Shown one piece after another: positions 36,537 through 44,515 of a stretch of 64,000 bases of DNA. Positions within the stretch are counted from its first letter, which is position 1, and every line of letters begins with the position of its first letter. Under the pieces are notes generated by a model. The model saw only the letters and a program-made list of their open reading frames with translations. It searched no databases and was not told the DNA's origin. Both the position numbers and the translations under genes were made by a program. This stretch comes from Streptomyces sp. NBC_01439 (GTDB lineage: Bacteria > Actinomycetota > Actinomycetes > Streptomycetales > Streptomycetaceae): contig NZ_CP109487.1 in the NCBI RefSeq assembly GCF_036227605.1, positions 6,757,501-6,821,500 of the forward strand, given 5' to 3'.

Positions 36537-38604
36537 GCTGAAGCGGTTCGGGCGGGGGAAGCTGCCCCGGGCCGCTCTCGTCGCGCTGCTCCTGCTGCCG
36601 CTGCTCTACGGGGCCCTGTACCTGTGGTCCTTCTGGGACCCGTACAAGCGGCTCGACCAGGTGCCCGTCGCCATCGTCAACTCCGACAAGGGCACGACCG
36701 TCGACGGCAAGCGCCTCGACGTCGGCACCGAGATCGCCGAGAAGCTGCACGCCAGCAAGAAGTCCTTCGACTGGCGCTACGCGAGTGCCGATGAGGCGGC
36801 CGAGGGCCTGGAGGACGGTACGTACTACCTGACCCTGACCCTGCCCGAGGACTTCAGCGCGAAGATCGCCTCCAGCTCCGGCGAGGACCCCACCACCGGG
36901 GCGCTCCAGGTCCGTACGAACGACGCCAACAACTACATCGTCGGCTCGATCTCGCGCTCCGTCTTCGCCGAGGTCCGCTCCGCGGCGTCCGCCAACGCCT
37001 CCCGCGGCTTCCTCGACAAGATCTTCGTCAACTTCTCCGACCTGCACGACAAGACCGCCGAGGCGGCCGACGGCGCCGACAAGCTGAAGGACGGCGCGGG
37101 CAAGGCCCAGGAGGGAGCCAAGGAGCTCGCCGACGGCCTCGACACCGCGCAGGAGAAGTCCGGCGAGCTGAACAGTGGTCTGCAGAAGCTGAACACGGCG
37201 GCCGGCAAGCTGGAGACCGGTTCCAAGGACATCGCGGACGGCACCCAGGCGTTGGCCAACAAGGTCAACGGGGCCGCGGACAAGGCCCGTCCCTTCGTCA
37301 AGGACCCCAAGAACCTGGCCGACACCGCCGAACTGGTCGCCGACAGCGCGAAGGTCGTCCGCAACCACCTCGACAAGTTCGTCGAGAAGGCCCCGGCCGC
37401 CGCCGCTGCCGCCAAGAAGGCGGCCACCATCGCCAACACCTACTACACCAAGCAGTGCGTGACCCCCGGCGGCGAACCGCACGTGGCCTCCTGCACCGAC
37501 CTGAAGGCGGTCCGGGACAGCACGGCCGAGGCCGCCGAGCTCAGCGGGGACGTCAGCGTCCTGGCCAAGAACTCCAGCGGTGACGTCGCCAAGCTCCGCA
37601 CCGAGCTCACCGACCTGGAGAACCAGGCCCGCAAGCTCGTCGACAAGGCCCCGCTGCTCGCGGGTGACCTCGACGCGGCCGTCGCCAAGGTCAACGCCCT
37701 CAACGACGGTGCCCACAAGGTGTCCGCCGGCATGGCCCAGCTGCACACCGGCATCGGCACCGCCACCACCGGCTCCGGCGCCCTCACCGACGGCGTCGGC
37801 AAGCTCGGCGACGGCGCCCACCAGCTCGACGGCGGCATGTACAAGCTCGTCGACGGCACCGGCGAGCTCGCCGGCGGCCTGCACGAGGGGGCCGGGAAGA
37901 TCCCCGACTACGACCAGCAGCAGCGCGACCAGCGCACCCAGGTCATGGCCGACCCGATCCAGCTCGCCAACCAGTCCCTGCACAAGGCGCCCAACTACGG
38001 CACCGGCTTCGCCCCCTACTTCATCCCGCTCTCCCTCTGGGTCGGCGCGATGGTCGCCTACATGCTGATCGCCCCGCTGAACCGGCGGGCCCTGGCCGCC
38101 GGTGCCTCGCCCTGGCGGGTCGCCCTCGCCGGTTGGCTGCCCGTGGCGGGCCTCGGCACGGCGCAGGTGGCCCTGCTGATGTCCGTACTGCACTGGGCGC
38201 CCGGCCTCGGCCTGAAGATGGCCCACCCGGCCCTCACCATCGGCTTCCTGATCCTGGTCACCGGCTGCTTCGCAGCGATCGTCCAGTGGCTCAACGCCAA
38301 GTTCGGCGCCGCAGGCCGCATCCTGGTGCTGGCCGTCCTGATGCTCCAGCTGACCTCGGCGGGCGGCACCTACCCCGTCCAGACCAGCCCGGACTTCTTC
38401 AACTGGATCCACCCGTACCTGCCGATGTCCTACATCGTCGAGAGCCTGCGCCGCCTCATCACCGGTGGCGACCTCGCCCCGGTCTGGCAGGGCGGCGCGG
38501 TACTGCTGGCCTTCACCGCCGGCGCCCTGGCCCTCACCGCGCTCGCCGCCCGCGGCAAGCAGGTGTGGACGATGGACCGACTGCACCCAGAACTGAGCTT
38601 GTAG
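36508..38604 (+). CDS. YhgE/Pip-type membrane protein
   Basis: This is a 698-residue protein with one N-terminal membrane helix (AALVALLLLPLLYGALYLWS). A large extracytoplasmic region of about 450 residues follows (VAIVNSDKGTTVDGKRLDVG is the YhgE/Pip signature), then five C-terminal helices from about residue 490. The outer region contains repeated heptad-like segments (KLKDGAGKAQEGAKELADGL, TDGVGKLGDGAHQLDGG), expected to form long coiled coils. The ATG at 36508 lies inside the upstream gene, which it overlaps by 29 nt. Family members include the phage infection protein Pip and relatives of EsaA and of ABC-2 type permeases. Transport of a lipid, polymer or drug is plausible, and control by the downstream TetR fits an efflux-like role. 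Confidence 0.9.
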   Translation: MRSPKLAALELKRFGRGKLPRAALVALLLLPLLYGALYLWSFWDPYKRLDQVPVAIVNSDKGTTVDGKRLDVGTEIAEKLHASKKSFDWRYASADEAAEGLEDGTYYLTLTLPEDFSAKIASSSGEDPTTGALQVRTNDANNYIVGSISRSVFAEVRSAASANASRGFLDKIFVNFSDLHDKTAEAADGADKLKDGAGKAQEGAKELADGLDTAQEKSGELNSGLQKLNTAAGKLETGSKDIADGTQALANKVNGAADKARPFVKDPKNLADTAELVADSAKVVRNHLDKFVEKAPAAAAAAKKAATIANTYYTKQCVTPGGEPHVASCTDLKAVRDSTAEAAELSGDVSVLAKNSSGDVAKLRTELTDLENQARKLVDKAPLLAGDLDAAVAKVNALNDGAHKVSAGMAQLHTGIGTATTGSGALTDGVGKLGDGAHQLDGGMYKLVDGTGELAGGLHEGAGKIPDYDQQQRDQRTQVMADPIQLANQSLHKAPNYGTGFAPYFIPLSLWVGAMVAYMLIAPLNRRALAAGASPWRVALAGWLPVAGLGTAQVALLMSVLHWAPGLGLKMAHPALTIGFLILVTGCFAAIVQWLNAKFGAAGRILVLAVLMLQLTSAGGTYPVQTSPDFFNWIHPYLPMSYIVESLRRLITGGDLAPVWQGGAVLLAFTAGALALTALAARGKQVWTMDRLHPELSL

Positions 38605-38618
38605 GGACGTGTTGACCT

Positions 38619-39266
38619 GTGACAATCAGCGCCATGGAAAGCAGCAACACCGGTACGGGCACGGGCGGGGGCCGTCGTGCGATCACCCGGCAGAAGCTCT
38701 ACGAAGCGGCCGTCACCCTGATCGCCGAGCAGGGCTTCTCCGCGACCACGGTCGATGAGATCGCCGAGCGGGCGGGCGTCGCGAAGGGCACCGTCTACTA
38801 CAACTTCGCCAGCAAGAACGAGCTCTTCGAGGAGCTGCTGCGGCACGGCGTCGGCCTGCTGACGGCCTCCCTGCGGACCGCGGCGGAGGAGACGGAGGCC
38901 CGCGGCGGCAGCCGTGTCGAGGCGCTCGACGCCATGATCCGCGCCGGACTCGTCTTCATCGACCGGTACCCGGCCTTCACCCAGCTGTACGTCGCCGAGC
39001 TGTGGCGCACCAACCGCGCGTGGCAGTCCACGCTGATGGTGGTCCGTCAGGAGGCGGTGGCCGTCGTGGAGAAGGTGCTGCGCGAGGGCGTCGAACGCGG
39101 TGAGCTGAGCGCCGAGATCGACGTGCCGCTCACGGCGGCCGCGATGGTCGGGATGGTGCTGGTGGCCGCCCTGGACTGGCAGTCCTTCCAGAGCGAGCGG
39201 TCCCTGGACGACGTGCACTCGGCGCTGTCGCTGCTGCTGCGGGGCCGGGTCAGCGGCAACCGCTGA
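38619..39266 (+). CDS. TetR-family repressor of the ABC/YhgE operon
   Basis: This is a 215-residue TetR regulator. The DNA-binding domain reads TRQKLYEAAVTLIAEQGFSA, TTVDEIAERAGVAKGTVYYN and FASKNELFEELL. The C-terminal helices (LVFIDRYPAFTQLYVAELWR) form the ligand and dimer domain. I take the GTG at 38619. The ATG at 38634 is an alternative, and neither has a strong ribosome binding site. It follows the YhgE/Pip gene by 14 bp and ends at a long hairpin. Binding to the palindrome at 35596-35623 would give autorepression of the whole operon. Confidence 0.9.
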   Translation: MTISAMESSNTGTGTGGGRRAITRQKLYEAAVTLIAEQGFSATTVDEIAERAGVAKGTVYYNFASKNELFEELLRHGVGLLTASLRTAAEETEARGGSRVEALDAMIRAGLVFIDRYPAFTQLYVAELWRTNRAWQSTLMVVRQEAVAVVEKVLREGVERGELSAEIDVPLTAAAMVGMVLVAALDWQSFQSERSLDDVHSALSLLLRGRVSGNR

Positions 39267-39269
39267 ATC

Positions 39270-39309
39270 CCCGCGCGGCACCACCCCCCAGTCGGCGGTG
39301 CCGCGCGGG
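39270..39309 (+). terminator. Terminator after the TetR gene
   Basis: CCCGCGCGGCACC (39270-39282) and GGTGCCGCGCGGG (39297-39309) form a 13-bp perfect stem with a 14-nt loop, 3 bp after the stop codon. Confidence 0.8.
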
Positions 39310-39673
39310 CGCGCCGCCCCGTAGAACTGGTGGGGCCGGCTGCGACGGCTGAGTATCCGTACCTAGGCGCGGAAATGAGTACGTGCGCGGATGGGCTCCC
39401 ACCTGCGCGGACGCCAGACTGGGAGCAACGGACAGGAGACCCGGTCCGCACCGCCGACACGGGGCTGCGGAGCGGACCGGGTGCCTCCTACCGTGACCGG
39501 GACGGGGGACGACGGGGGATCGGCGACCCGGTGAAGCGATGCGTGAAGCGGCGGGGCTCGGGGGGATCGAGCCTCGCCGTTTCGCGTCCGCGGGTCCGGG
39601 GGATCGTGCGGTGGCCCGCGGCGCGTGGGCGGGCCTCAGCTGGCCGGGCGGGCCTCACCTCGCAGGGCGGGCC
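39310..39673. other. Structured non-coding region between converging TetR genes
   Basis: This gap of about 360 bp holds no credible gene. At 39352 TGAGTATCCGTACCTA resembles the MacR box, and a half-site, TGAGTACGTG, follows at 39376. GCTCCCA and TGGGAGC then face each other across 18 nt (around 39393-39424). The right end contains a 19-bp tandem repeat. It may encode a small RNA, but no promoter can be assigned with confidence. Confidence 0.5.
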
Positions 39674-39683
39674 TCACATGGCC
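39627..39683. repeat. 19-bp tandem repeat, three copies
   Basis: GGGCGGGCCTCA plus a variable 7-nt end is repeated at 39627, 39646 and 39665. The third copy runs across the stop codon of the TetR gene that ends at 39674. Confidence 0.85.
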
Positions 39684-40288
39684 GAGCGGGCGAGGTCGAG
39701 CAGGCCCGCGCGCATCCGCTGTTCGCCGAGCTCCGGCAGGAGTGCGGCGACGTGCTCGGCCGCCAGGGCGGCGAGCAGGGCGTGGGCGGCGTGGTCGGGG
39801 TCGGGTGCGGTGGAGAGCAGGATCGCCACGTGCCGGTGCCAGAACCGGTAGGCCCCGATCCTGTACCGGGCTCCGGGAGCGGCGGTCTCCGACATCCGGA
39901 CCAGTGCCAGGTGCTCCAGCAGGTAGTCGAAGTAGGCGTCGACGAAAGCGGCCAGGCGCTCGTCGGCCGGGGCCCCGGGGCCGAGCGGGGGCGGCCCGGA
40001 CAGGACCGCCTCCTGCAGTACGCGCTCGCGGGCGTCCAGTAGCGCGGTGGCGAGCCCCGACTTGTCGCCGAACCGGCGGAACAGGGTGCCCTTGCCGACT
40101 CCGGCGGCCGCGGCCACCTGGTCCATGGACACCGTCTCGACGCCCTGTTCGGCGAACAGCCTGGCGGCCGCCTCCAGTACCGCGGCCCGGTTCCGGGCGG
40201 CGTCCGCACGCTCCTTGGGCGGCGGCGTCCGCAGGAGTTCCAGCGGCACTAGCGAACCGGACCGCAGTCCGTTACTGTCGTGAGCCAT
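39674..40288 (-). CDS. TetR-family regulator diverging from a rhodanese gene
   Basis: This is a 204-residue TetR regulator. Its helix-turn-helix region is AAVLEAAARLFAEQGVETVS, MDQVAAAAGVGKGTLFRRFG and DKSGLATALL. The start is the ATG at 40288 (MAHDSNGLRSG), placed 6 nt after TACAGT on the minus strand. That box lies inside the palindrome GGACTGTAGTCC, so the protein probably represses itself and the rhodanese gene. The frame runs further up without family content. The ligand is unknown. Confidence 0.88.
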   Translation of the reverse strand: MAHDSNGLRSGSLVPLELLRTPPPKERADAARNRAAVLEAAARLFAEQGVETVSMDQVAAAAGVGKGTLFRRFGDKSGLATALLDARERVLQEAVLSGPPPLGPGAPADERLAAFVDAYFDYLLEHLALVRMSETAAPGARYRIGAYRFWHRHVAILLSTAPDPDHAAHALLAALAAEHVAALLPELGEQRMRAGLLDLARSAM

Positions 40289-40292
40289 AAGT

Positions 40293-40304
40293 GGACTGTA
40301 GTCC
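40293..40304. promoter_or_regulatory. Operator between the TetR and rhodanese genes
   Basis: GGACT-GT-AGTCC is a perfect palindrome that includes the minus-strand -10 box TACAGT and lies 21 bp before the rhodanese ATG. Confidence 0.6.
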
Positions 40305-40325
40305 GATTCCTTTGGAGGCAGTGGC

Positions 40326-40652
40326 ATGACCGTACTCATCACACGTGACGAACTGGCGGCGGCGATCGAGGGCGGCGCCGTGACCGTCGTCGACACGCTC
40401 GGCGGCGAATACTACGCGCGGCAGCACCTGCCCGGCGCCCTGGCGCTGGCCCCGGTCGACGTCGACGCCCAGGCGCCCACCGTGCTCCCCGACCGCGACG
40501 CCGCCATCGTCACCTACTGCTCCAACCCCGCGTGCCCCAACAGCGGACAGGTCGCCGACCGGCTCACCGCCCTCGGCTACACCGACGTCCGCAAGTACCG
40601 CGAGGGCATCCAGGACTGGGTCGAGGCCGGCCTCCCCACCGAAACCGCCTGA
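40326..40652 (+). CDS. Rhodanese-like domain protein
   Basis: This is a 108-residue single rhodanese domain with the active-site Cys65 in VTYCSNPACPNS and a second Cys70. VVDTLGGEYYARQHLPGAL and YREGIQDWVEAGLP are the CH2A/CH2B-type flanks. It probably transfers sulfur or handles oxidised thiols in the cytosol. GGAGG lies about 8 nt before the ATG. It diverges from a TetR regulator whose operator sits in the 37-bp gap, so it is likely inducible. Confidence 0.9.
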   Translation: MTVLITRDELAAAIEGGAVTVVDTLGGEYYARQHLPGALALAPVDVDAQAPTVLPDRDAAIVTYCSNPACPNSGQVADRLTALGYTDVRKYREGIQDWVEAGLPTETA

Positions 40653-40664
40653 CGTCCCTCCCCG

Positions 40665-40694
40665 GGGCGAAGACTCCCCACGGAGTCTTCGCCC
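40665..40694. terminator. Bidirectional terminator
   Basis: GGGCGAAGACTCC and GGAGTCTTCGCCC form a 13-bp perfect stem with loop CCAC between the converging rhodanese and transglutaminase genes. Confidence 0.88.
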
Positions 40695-40712
40695 TGCCGC
40701 TCCGGGCCCCGC

Positions 40713-43142
40713 TCAGCCGCGGCCCCTCAGCGGGAGCCGGAGGCGGGCGACGGTCAGGCGGGCGGCGGTCAGGCGGGCCGACACCGCCGAGGTGACCGCG
40801 GACCAACGGGCCGAGAGGGCCCAGGAAATGCGGGCCGCCGAGCGCGGCAGCAGCAGGGCCCGCAGCCGGGGAAGCCGGTCCGCGGACGCCAGCAGGCCCG
40901 TACGGGCCAGCAGTACGTCGTCCGCCAACTCCGGGTACGACACCTCCGCGCCGGGGGGCGCGTACAGGGTCCGTTCCACCGCACCGGCGACCCGGTGCAC
41001 GGCCGCCGCGGGTTCCGGCTCCAGACGGCCCAGGTCCACGATCCGGCTCGCCGTCCGGCGCGGGGACAGCGCCCCGTCCGGAACCACACCCGCGTCCCAG
41101 GCGGTGTCGCCCAGTTCCCGCCAGGCCGTCAGGACCTCCCCGGTCGCCAGGCGCCGGGCCCGCAGCCGGGTCCGCCACAGCAGCGGGAGCAGGGGCAGGC
41201 CCAGCACCGCCGCCGCGAGCGCCACCCAGCCGAGGACCGTCGTCACCGACGGCCCGCCGCCGTCACCCGACTTCTGCGCGGGCGCCGCGGTGTCGCACTC
41301 GCCGAGCTTCTTCAGGGCCGGCGGGCACTCGGGGGTCGCCGTGGGTGCCGTCGACGGGGCCGCCGAGCTCTGCGAGGGTAGCGGCGCCGGCGCCGACGGC
41401 TGGGTGGCCGGCGTTTGCGCCCGGGAGTAGTCCGGAACGTTGATGCCGGAACGGGGCGTGGGCTCGAACCGGGTCCAGCCCACACCCTCGAAGTACAGCT
41501 CGGGCCAGGCGTGCGCGTCGCGCATCGACACGTTCACGTTGCCATCCGACTGCTTCTCGCCGGGCGTGAAGCCCACCGCGACGCGGGCCGGGATGCCCAG
41601 CGAGCGGGACATCGCCGCCATCGAGAAGGCGAAGTGGACGCAGAAGCCCTCCTTGTCGTCGAGGAACCGGGCGACCGCCTGCGGACCCGTGCCCGACGCC
41701 GTCCTCGTGTTGTAGCGGAACCCGCCGTTCACAGCGAAGTAGTCCTGCAGCTTCACGGCCCGCGTGTAGTCGTCCTTCGCCCCCTGCGTCACCTGACGGG
41801 CCCGCTCGGCGACCACCGGCGGCAGGTTGTCCGGGAGCTTCGTGTACTCCTGGCGGATCGCCGGGTCGGGCTCCGGGGCCTTCTGGAGCTGCTGGGCCGT
41901 CGGCTTCAGCAGCAGGCTGCGCACCATGTACTGGGCGCCCTGGACGTTCTGGAAGCGGTCCCGGCCCAGCTGGTCGCCGACCAGGGTCCGGCCGACCGGC
42001 TCGAACCGCCACTTGCCGCCGATGTTCACCGACGTCGCCGGATACGGCATGGGGAGGTAGCGCTGCGTGTAGTAGTCCGCCGCCGTGATGTTGGTGGTGA
42101 CCTCGACCGCGGTGCCGCTGACCGGCGCGCGGAGCCCCGGCGGTGCCGGCAGCTCCTCCGGTACGTCGATCAGGGCCCGCCCGGAGGCCTCCCACTTGAC
42201 GCCGTTGAACTCGTCCAGGGCCAGGATCCGCAGGTACTGGTCGCCCTGCTGCGGGCTGTTCGTCCGGTACTTGAGGATCACGCGGTTGTCCTGCGCGTTC
42301 AGGTTGCTCTGCAAGGAGACCAGCGGGTTGACCGCCGAGATCGTTCCGCCCGCACCGCCGCCGCTCTCCTCGTCCTCCTGCGTGCCGCCCAGCAGCCCGC
42401 CGCCGAGCGAGGGCAGCACGGCCGGCACCGCCAGCGCCAGGCCCAGGGTCACCGCACCGATCCGCCGCCCGAACTTCACGGGCGCCGTCGCCTGCCCGCC
42501 CGCCCCGTTGCCGAGGCCGGAGTCGGCGGCCCCCCGGCGCGGGGACGCGCCGAAGACGCGGCCCCACTGGGCGAGCCGGTCACGGCCCTCGGACAGCAGC
42601 AGCACCAGGTAGCCGGAGCCCGCGAGCAGGAAGGAGAACCAGGAGGCGTCACCGCCGCCCGCGAGCCCCGAGGCCACCGAGTACAGCGCCAGCAGCGGCA
42701 GCCCGGCCGCGGCGGCCGTGCGCAGGGTCACCGCCAGCGTGTCCACCAGCAGCCCGATCAGCAGCACGCCGGACACCAACAGCAGTTTGATGCCGTCCGT
42801 CAGCGGAGCCGGGATCGCGAACTCGCCCACGTCCCTGATGCCCTGACCGAACAGCGCGCCGAAGTCCGTCACCAGGTAGGCCAGCGGCCCGTCCCCGTGG
42901 GACTCGCCCTTGCCGGCGTAGAGGAACGCGAGCACCAGCAGCGACACCAGCGCCTGTGCGGCGACGGTCAGCGTCCGTGCCAGCGGCACCCGCCGGGCGC
43001 CGGCGCCCACCGCGCTCTGCACGGCGAGCAGCAGCGCCGCCTGGAGCAGCCAGGCCTGTGAGTCCACCAGCGGGTTCAGCGACCACGAGGTGAGCAGCGT
43101 CGCCAGTGCTGCGAACAGCGTCAGTTTCGCCCGCCCGCTCAT
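40713..43142 (-). CDS. Transglutaminase-like membrane protein (DUF3488/DUF4129 type)
   Basis: This is an 809-residue protein with about seven N-terminal membrane helices (to about residue 240), then an extracytoplasmic transglutaminase-like domain with the catalytic Cys in GFCVHFAFSMAAMSRSLGIP, His in DAHAWPELYFEG and an acidic residue in WTRFEPTP. A Pro/Ser linker, a further membrane helix (VTTVLGWVALAAAVLGLPLL) and a cytosolic C-terminal region follow. The ATG at 43142 overlaps the stop of the DUF58 gene (ATGA). It is the third gene of the MoxR-DUF58-transglutaminase operon, a widespread set proposed to process or assemble envelope proteins. Confidence 0.92.
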   Translation of the reverse strand: MSGRAKLTLFAALATLLTSWSLNPLVDSQAWLLQAALLLAVQSAVGAGARRVPLARTLTVAAQALVSLLVLAFLYAGKGESHGDGPLAYLVTDFGALFGQGIRDVGEFAIPAPLTDGIKLLLVSGVLLIGLLVDTLAVTLRTAAAAGLPLLALYSVASGLAGGGDASWFSFLLAGSGYLVLLLSEGRDRLAQWGRVFGASPRRGAADSGLGNGAGGQATAPVKFGRRIGAVTLGLALAVPAVLPSLGGGLLGGTQEDEESGGGAGGTISAVNPLVSLQSNLNAQDNRVILKYRTNSPQQGDQYLRILALDEFNGVKWEASGRALIDVPEELPAPPGLRAPVSGTAVEVTTNITAADYYTQRYLPMPYPATSVNIGGKWRFEPVGRTLVGDQLGRDRFQNVQGAQYMVRSLLLKPTAQQLQKAPEPDPAIRQEYTKLPDNLPPVVAERARQVTQGAKDDYTRAVKLQDYFAVNGGFRYNTRTASGTGPQAVARFLDDKEGFCVHFAFSMAAMSRSLGIPARVAVGFTPGEKQSDGNVNVSMRDAHAWPELYFEGVGWTRFEPTPRSGINVPDYSRAQTPATQPSAPAPLPSQSSAAPSTAPTATPECPPALKKLGECDTAAPAQKSGDGGGPSVTTVLGWVALAAAVLGLPLLPLLWRTRLRARRLATGEVLTAWRELGDTAWDAGVVPDGALSPRRTASRIVDLGRLEPEPAAAVHRVAGAVERTLYAPPGAEVSYPELADDVLLARTGLLASADRLPRLRALLLPRSAARISWALSARWSAVTSAVSARLTAARLTVARLRLPLRGRG

Positions 43143-44515
43143 TCCCGACCTCCGGAGGTTCCCGTACCGGCGCGCGCGGTCCCGGCCTGGCGCCACAGTT
43201 CGCCGAAGGCGACCCCGGGCGGAGCGGCCAGTGCCGTCCAGCCCGCGTCGCGCAGCCTGCGCAGCCGCTCTTCCAGCGGGGGCACGGCGTGCCCCGGAGC
43301 GGGCTGTCCGCCCCAGCTCGCGGAGTCCAGTACGAAGGCCACCGCGCCCGAGGTGCGCTGGCGCATCTGGGCGGCCAGTTCCGTCTGTACGTCGTCCAGG
43401 TCGCCGAAGAAGGCGATGAGGAGCCCGTCACCGCCGGCTCCGCTGAAGCCGCCGCTGCCACCGGAGCGCACCGCGTCGTAGGCGCGGGAGAGCCCGGCGC
43501 CGTCGGAGTGTCCGACGACCGCGAGGGTGTCCATCATCAGCCCGGCGGCCTCCGCGGACTCCTGCCCGCCGGAGGAGAATCCGCCGCCGCCCTCACCGGG
43601 CACCGAGCTGCCGGTGTCGGTGAGCAGCCGTGTGGAGAAGCCCTGTTCCAGGACGTGCACCAGGCTGGAGGCGGCGGCCGAGACGGCCCACTCGAAGGCG
43701 GAGTCGGGGCCGGCGCCGTCGAAGGCCAGGCGCCGGGTGTCCAGCAGGACGGTGGCCCGGCTGCGCTGCGGTTGCTCCTCGCGGCGGACCATCAGCTCGC
43801 CGTAGCGGGCGGTCGAGCGCCAGTGCACCCGGCGCAGGTCGTCGCCGCGCTGGTAGCCGCGGGGGATCACGTCGTCGTCGCCGGCCAGCGCGAGGGAGCG
43901 GCGGCTGCCGTCGCCGTAGCCGTTGGACTCGCCGGCCAGGCGGACGGGCGGGAGGGGCTCGGTGCGCGGGATGACGGTGAGGGTGTCGTAGGTGCTGAAG
44001 GAGCGGGTCAGCTCGACCAGTCCGAAGGGGTCGGACAGGCGCAGCTGGAGCGGGCCGAGCGGATAGCGGCCGCGCAGGTCGGAGCGGACCCGGTAGGACA
44101 CCTCGCGGCGGCCGCCGGGCTCGACCCGGTCCAGGACGAACCGCGGGCGCGGGCCCAGGACGTAGGGCACCCGGTCCTGGAGCATCAGCAGGCCGGTGGG
44201 CAGTCGGGAGACGTTGTCCATGCGCAGCTGTACGCGGGCCTCGCCGCCCGCGGGGACCCGCCCCGGGCTGAGCCGGCGGCTGCCGGAGACCCGGAAGCGG
44301 GTGCGGTGGAGGGCGTAGACGCAGATCAGCGGCAGGAGGGCGAGCAGCATGCCGACCCGCAGCAGTTCGCCCTGGCCCAGGACGTACGCACAGGCGGCGG
44401 CGGCTATCCCGGCGGCCAGGAACGAGCGGCCGCGGGTGGTCAGCCCGGACAGCGACGCGCGCAGTCCGCCGCCGTCCCCCGGGCCGCCGGCGCCGCGCGG
44501 GGCACCGGCGCTCAT
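43139..44515 (-). CDS. DUF58 domain protein
   Basis: This is a 458-residue protein with two N-terminal membrane helices (residues 30-70), a beta-rich segment, the DUF58 signature GYQRGDDLRRVHWRSTARYG, and a von Willebrand A-like C-terminal domain (ATVLLDTRR, LLIAFFGDLDDV). The ATG at 44515 shares a base with the stop of the MoxR gene (TGATG), and its own end overlaps the transglutaminase gene, so all three are coupled. DUF58 proteins are thought to be substrates or partners of MoxR ATPases. Confidence 0.92.
   Translation of the reverse strand: MSAGAPRGAGGPGDGGGLRASLSGLTTRGRSFLAAGIAAAACAYVLGQGELLRVGMLLALLPLICVYALHRTRFRVSGSRRLSPGRVPAGGEARVQLRMDNVSRLPTGLLMLQDRVPYVLGPRPRFVLDRVEPGGRREVSYRVRSDLRGRYPLGPLQLRLSDPFGLVELTRSFSTYDTLTVIPRTEPLPPVRLAGESNGYGDGSRRSLALAGDDDVIPRGYQRGDDLRRVHWRSTARYGELMVRREEQPQRSRATVLLDTRRLAFDGAGPDSAFEWAVSAAASSLVHVLEQGFSTRLLTDTGSSVPGEGGGGFSSGGQESAEAAGLMMDTLAVVGHSDGAGLSRAYDAVRSGGSGGFSGAGGDGLLIAFFGDLDDVQTELAAQMRQRTSGAVAFVLDSASWGGQPAPGHAVPPLEERLRRLRDAGWTALAAPPGVAFGELWRQAGTARAGTGTSGGRE

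Noticed and set aside
36397..38625. A 742-codon minus-strand frame opposite the YhgE/Pip gene.
   Set aside because: Gly/Val/Leu/Asp-rich repeats mirror the coiled-coil repeats of the real gene. No start signal or domain.
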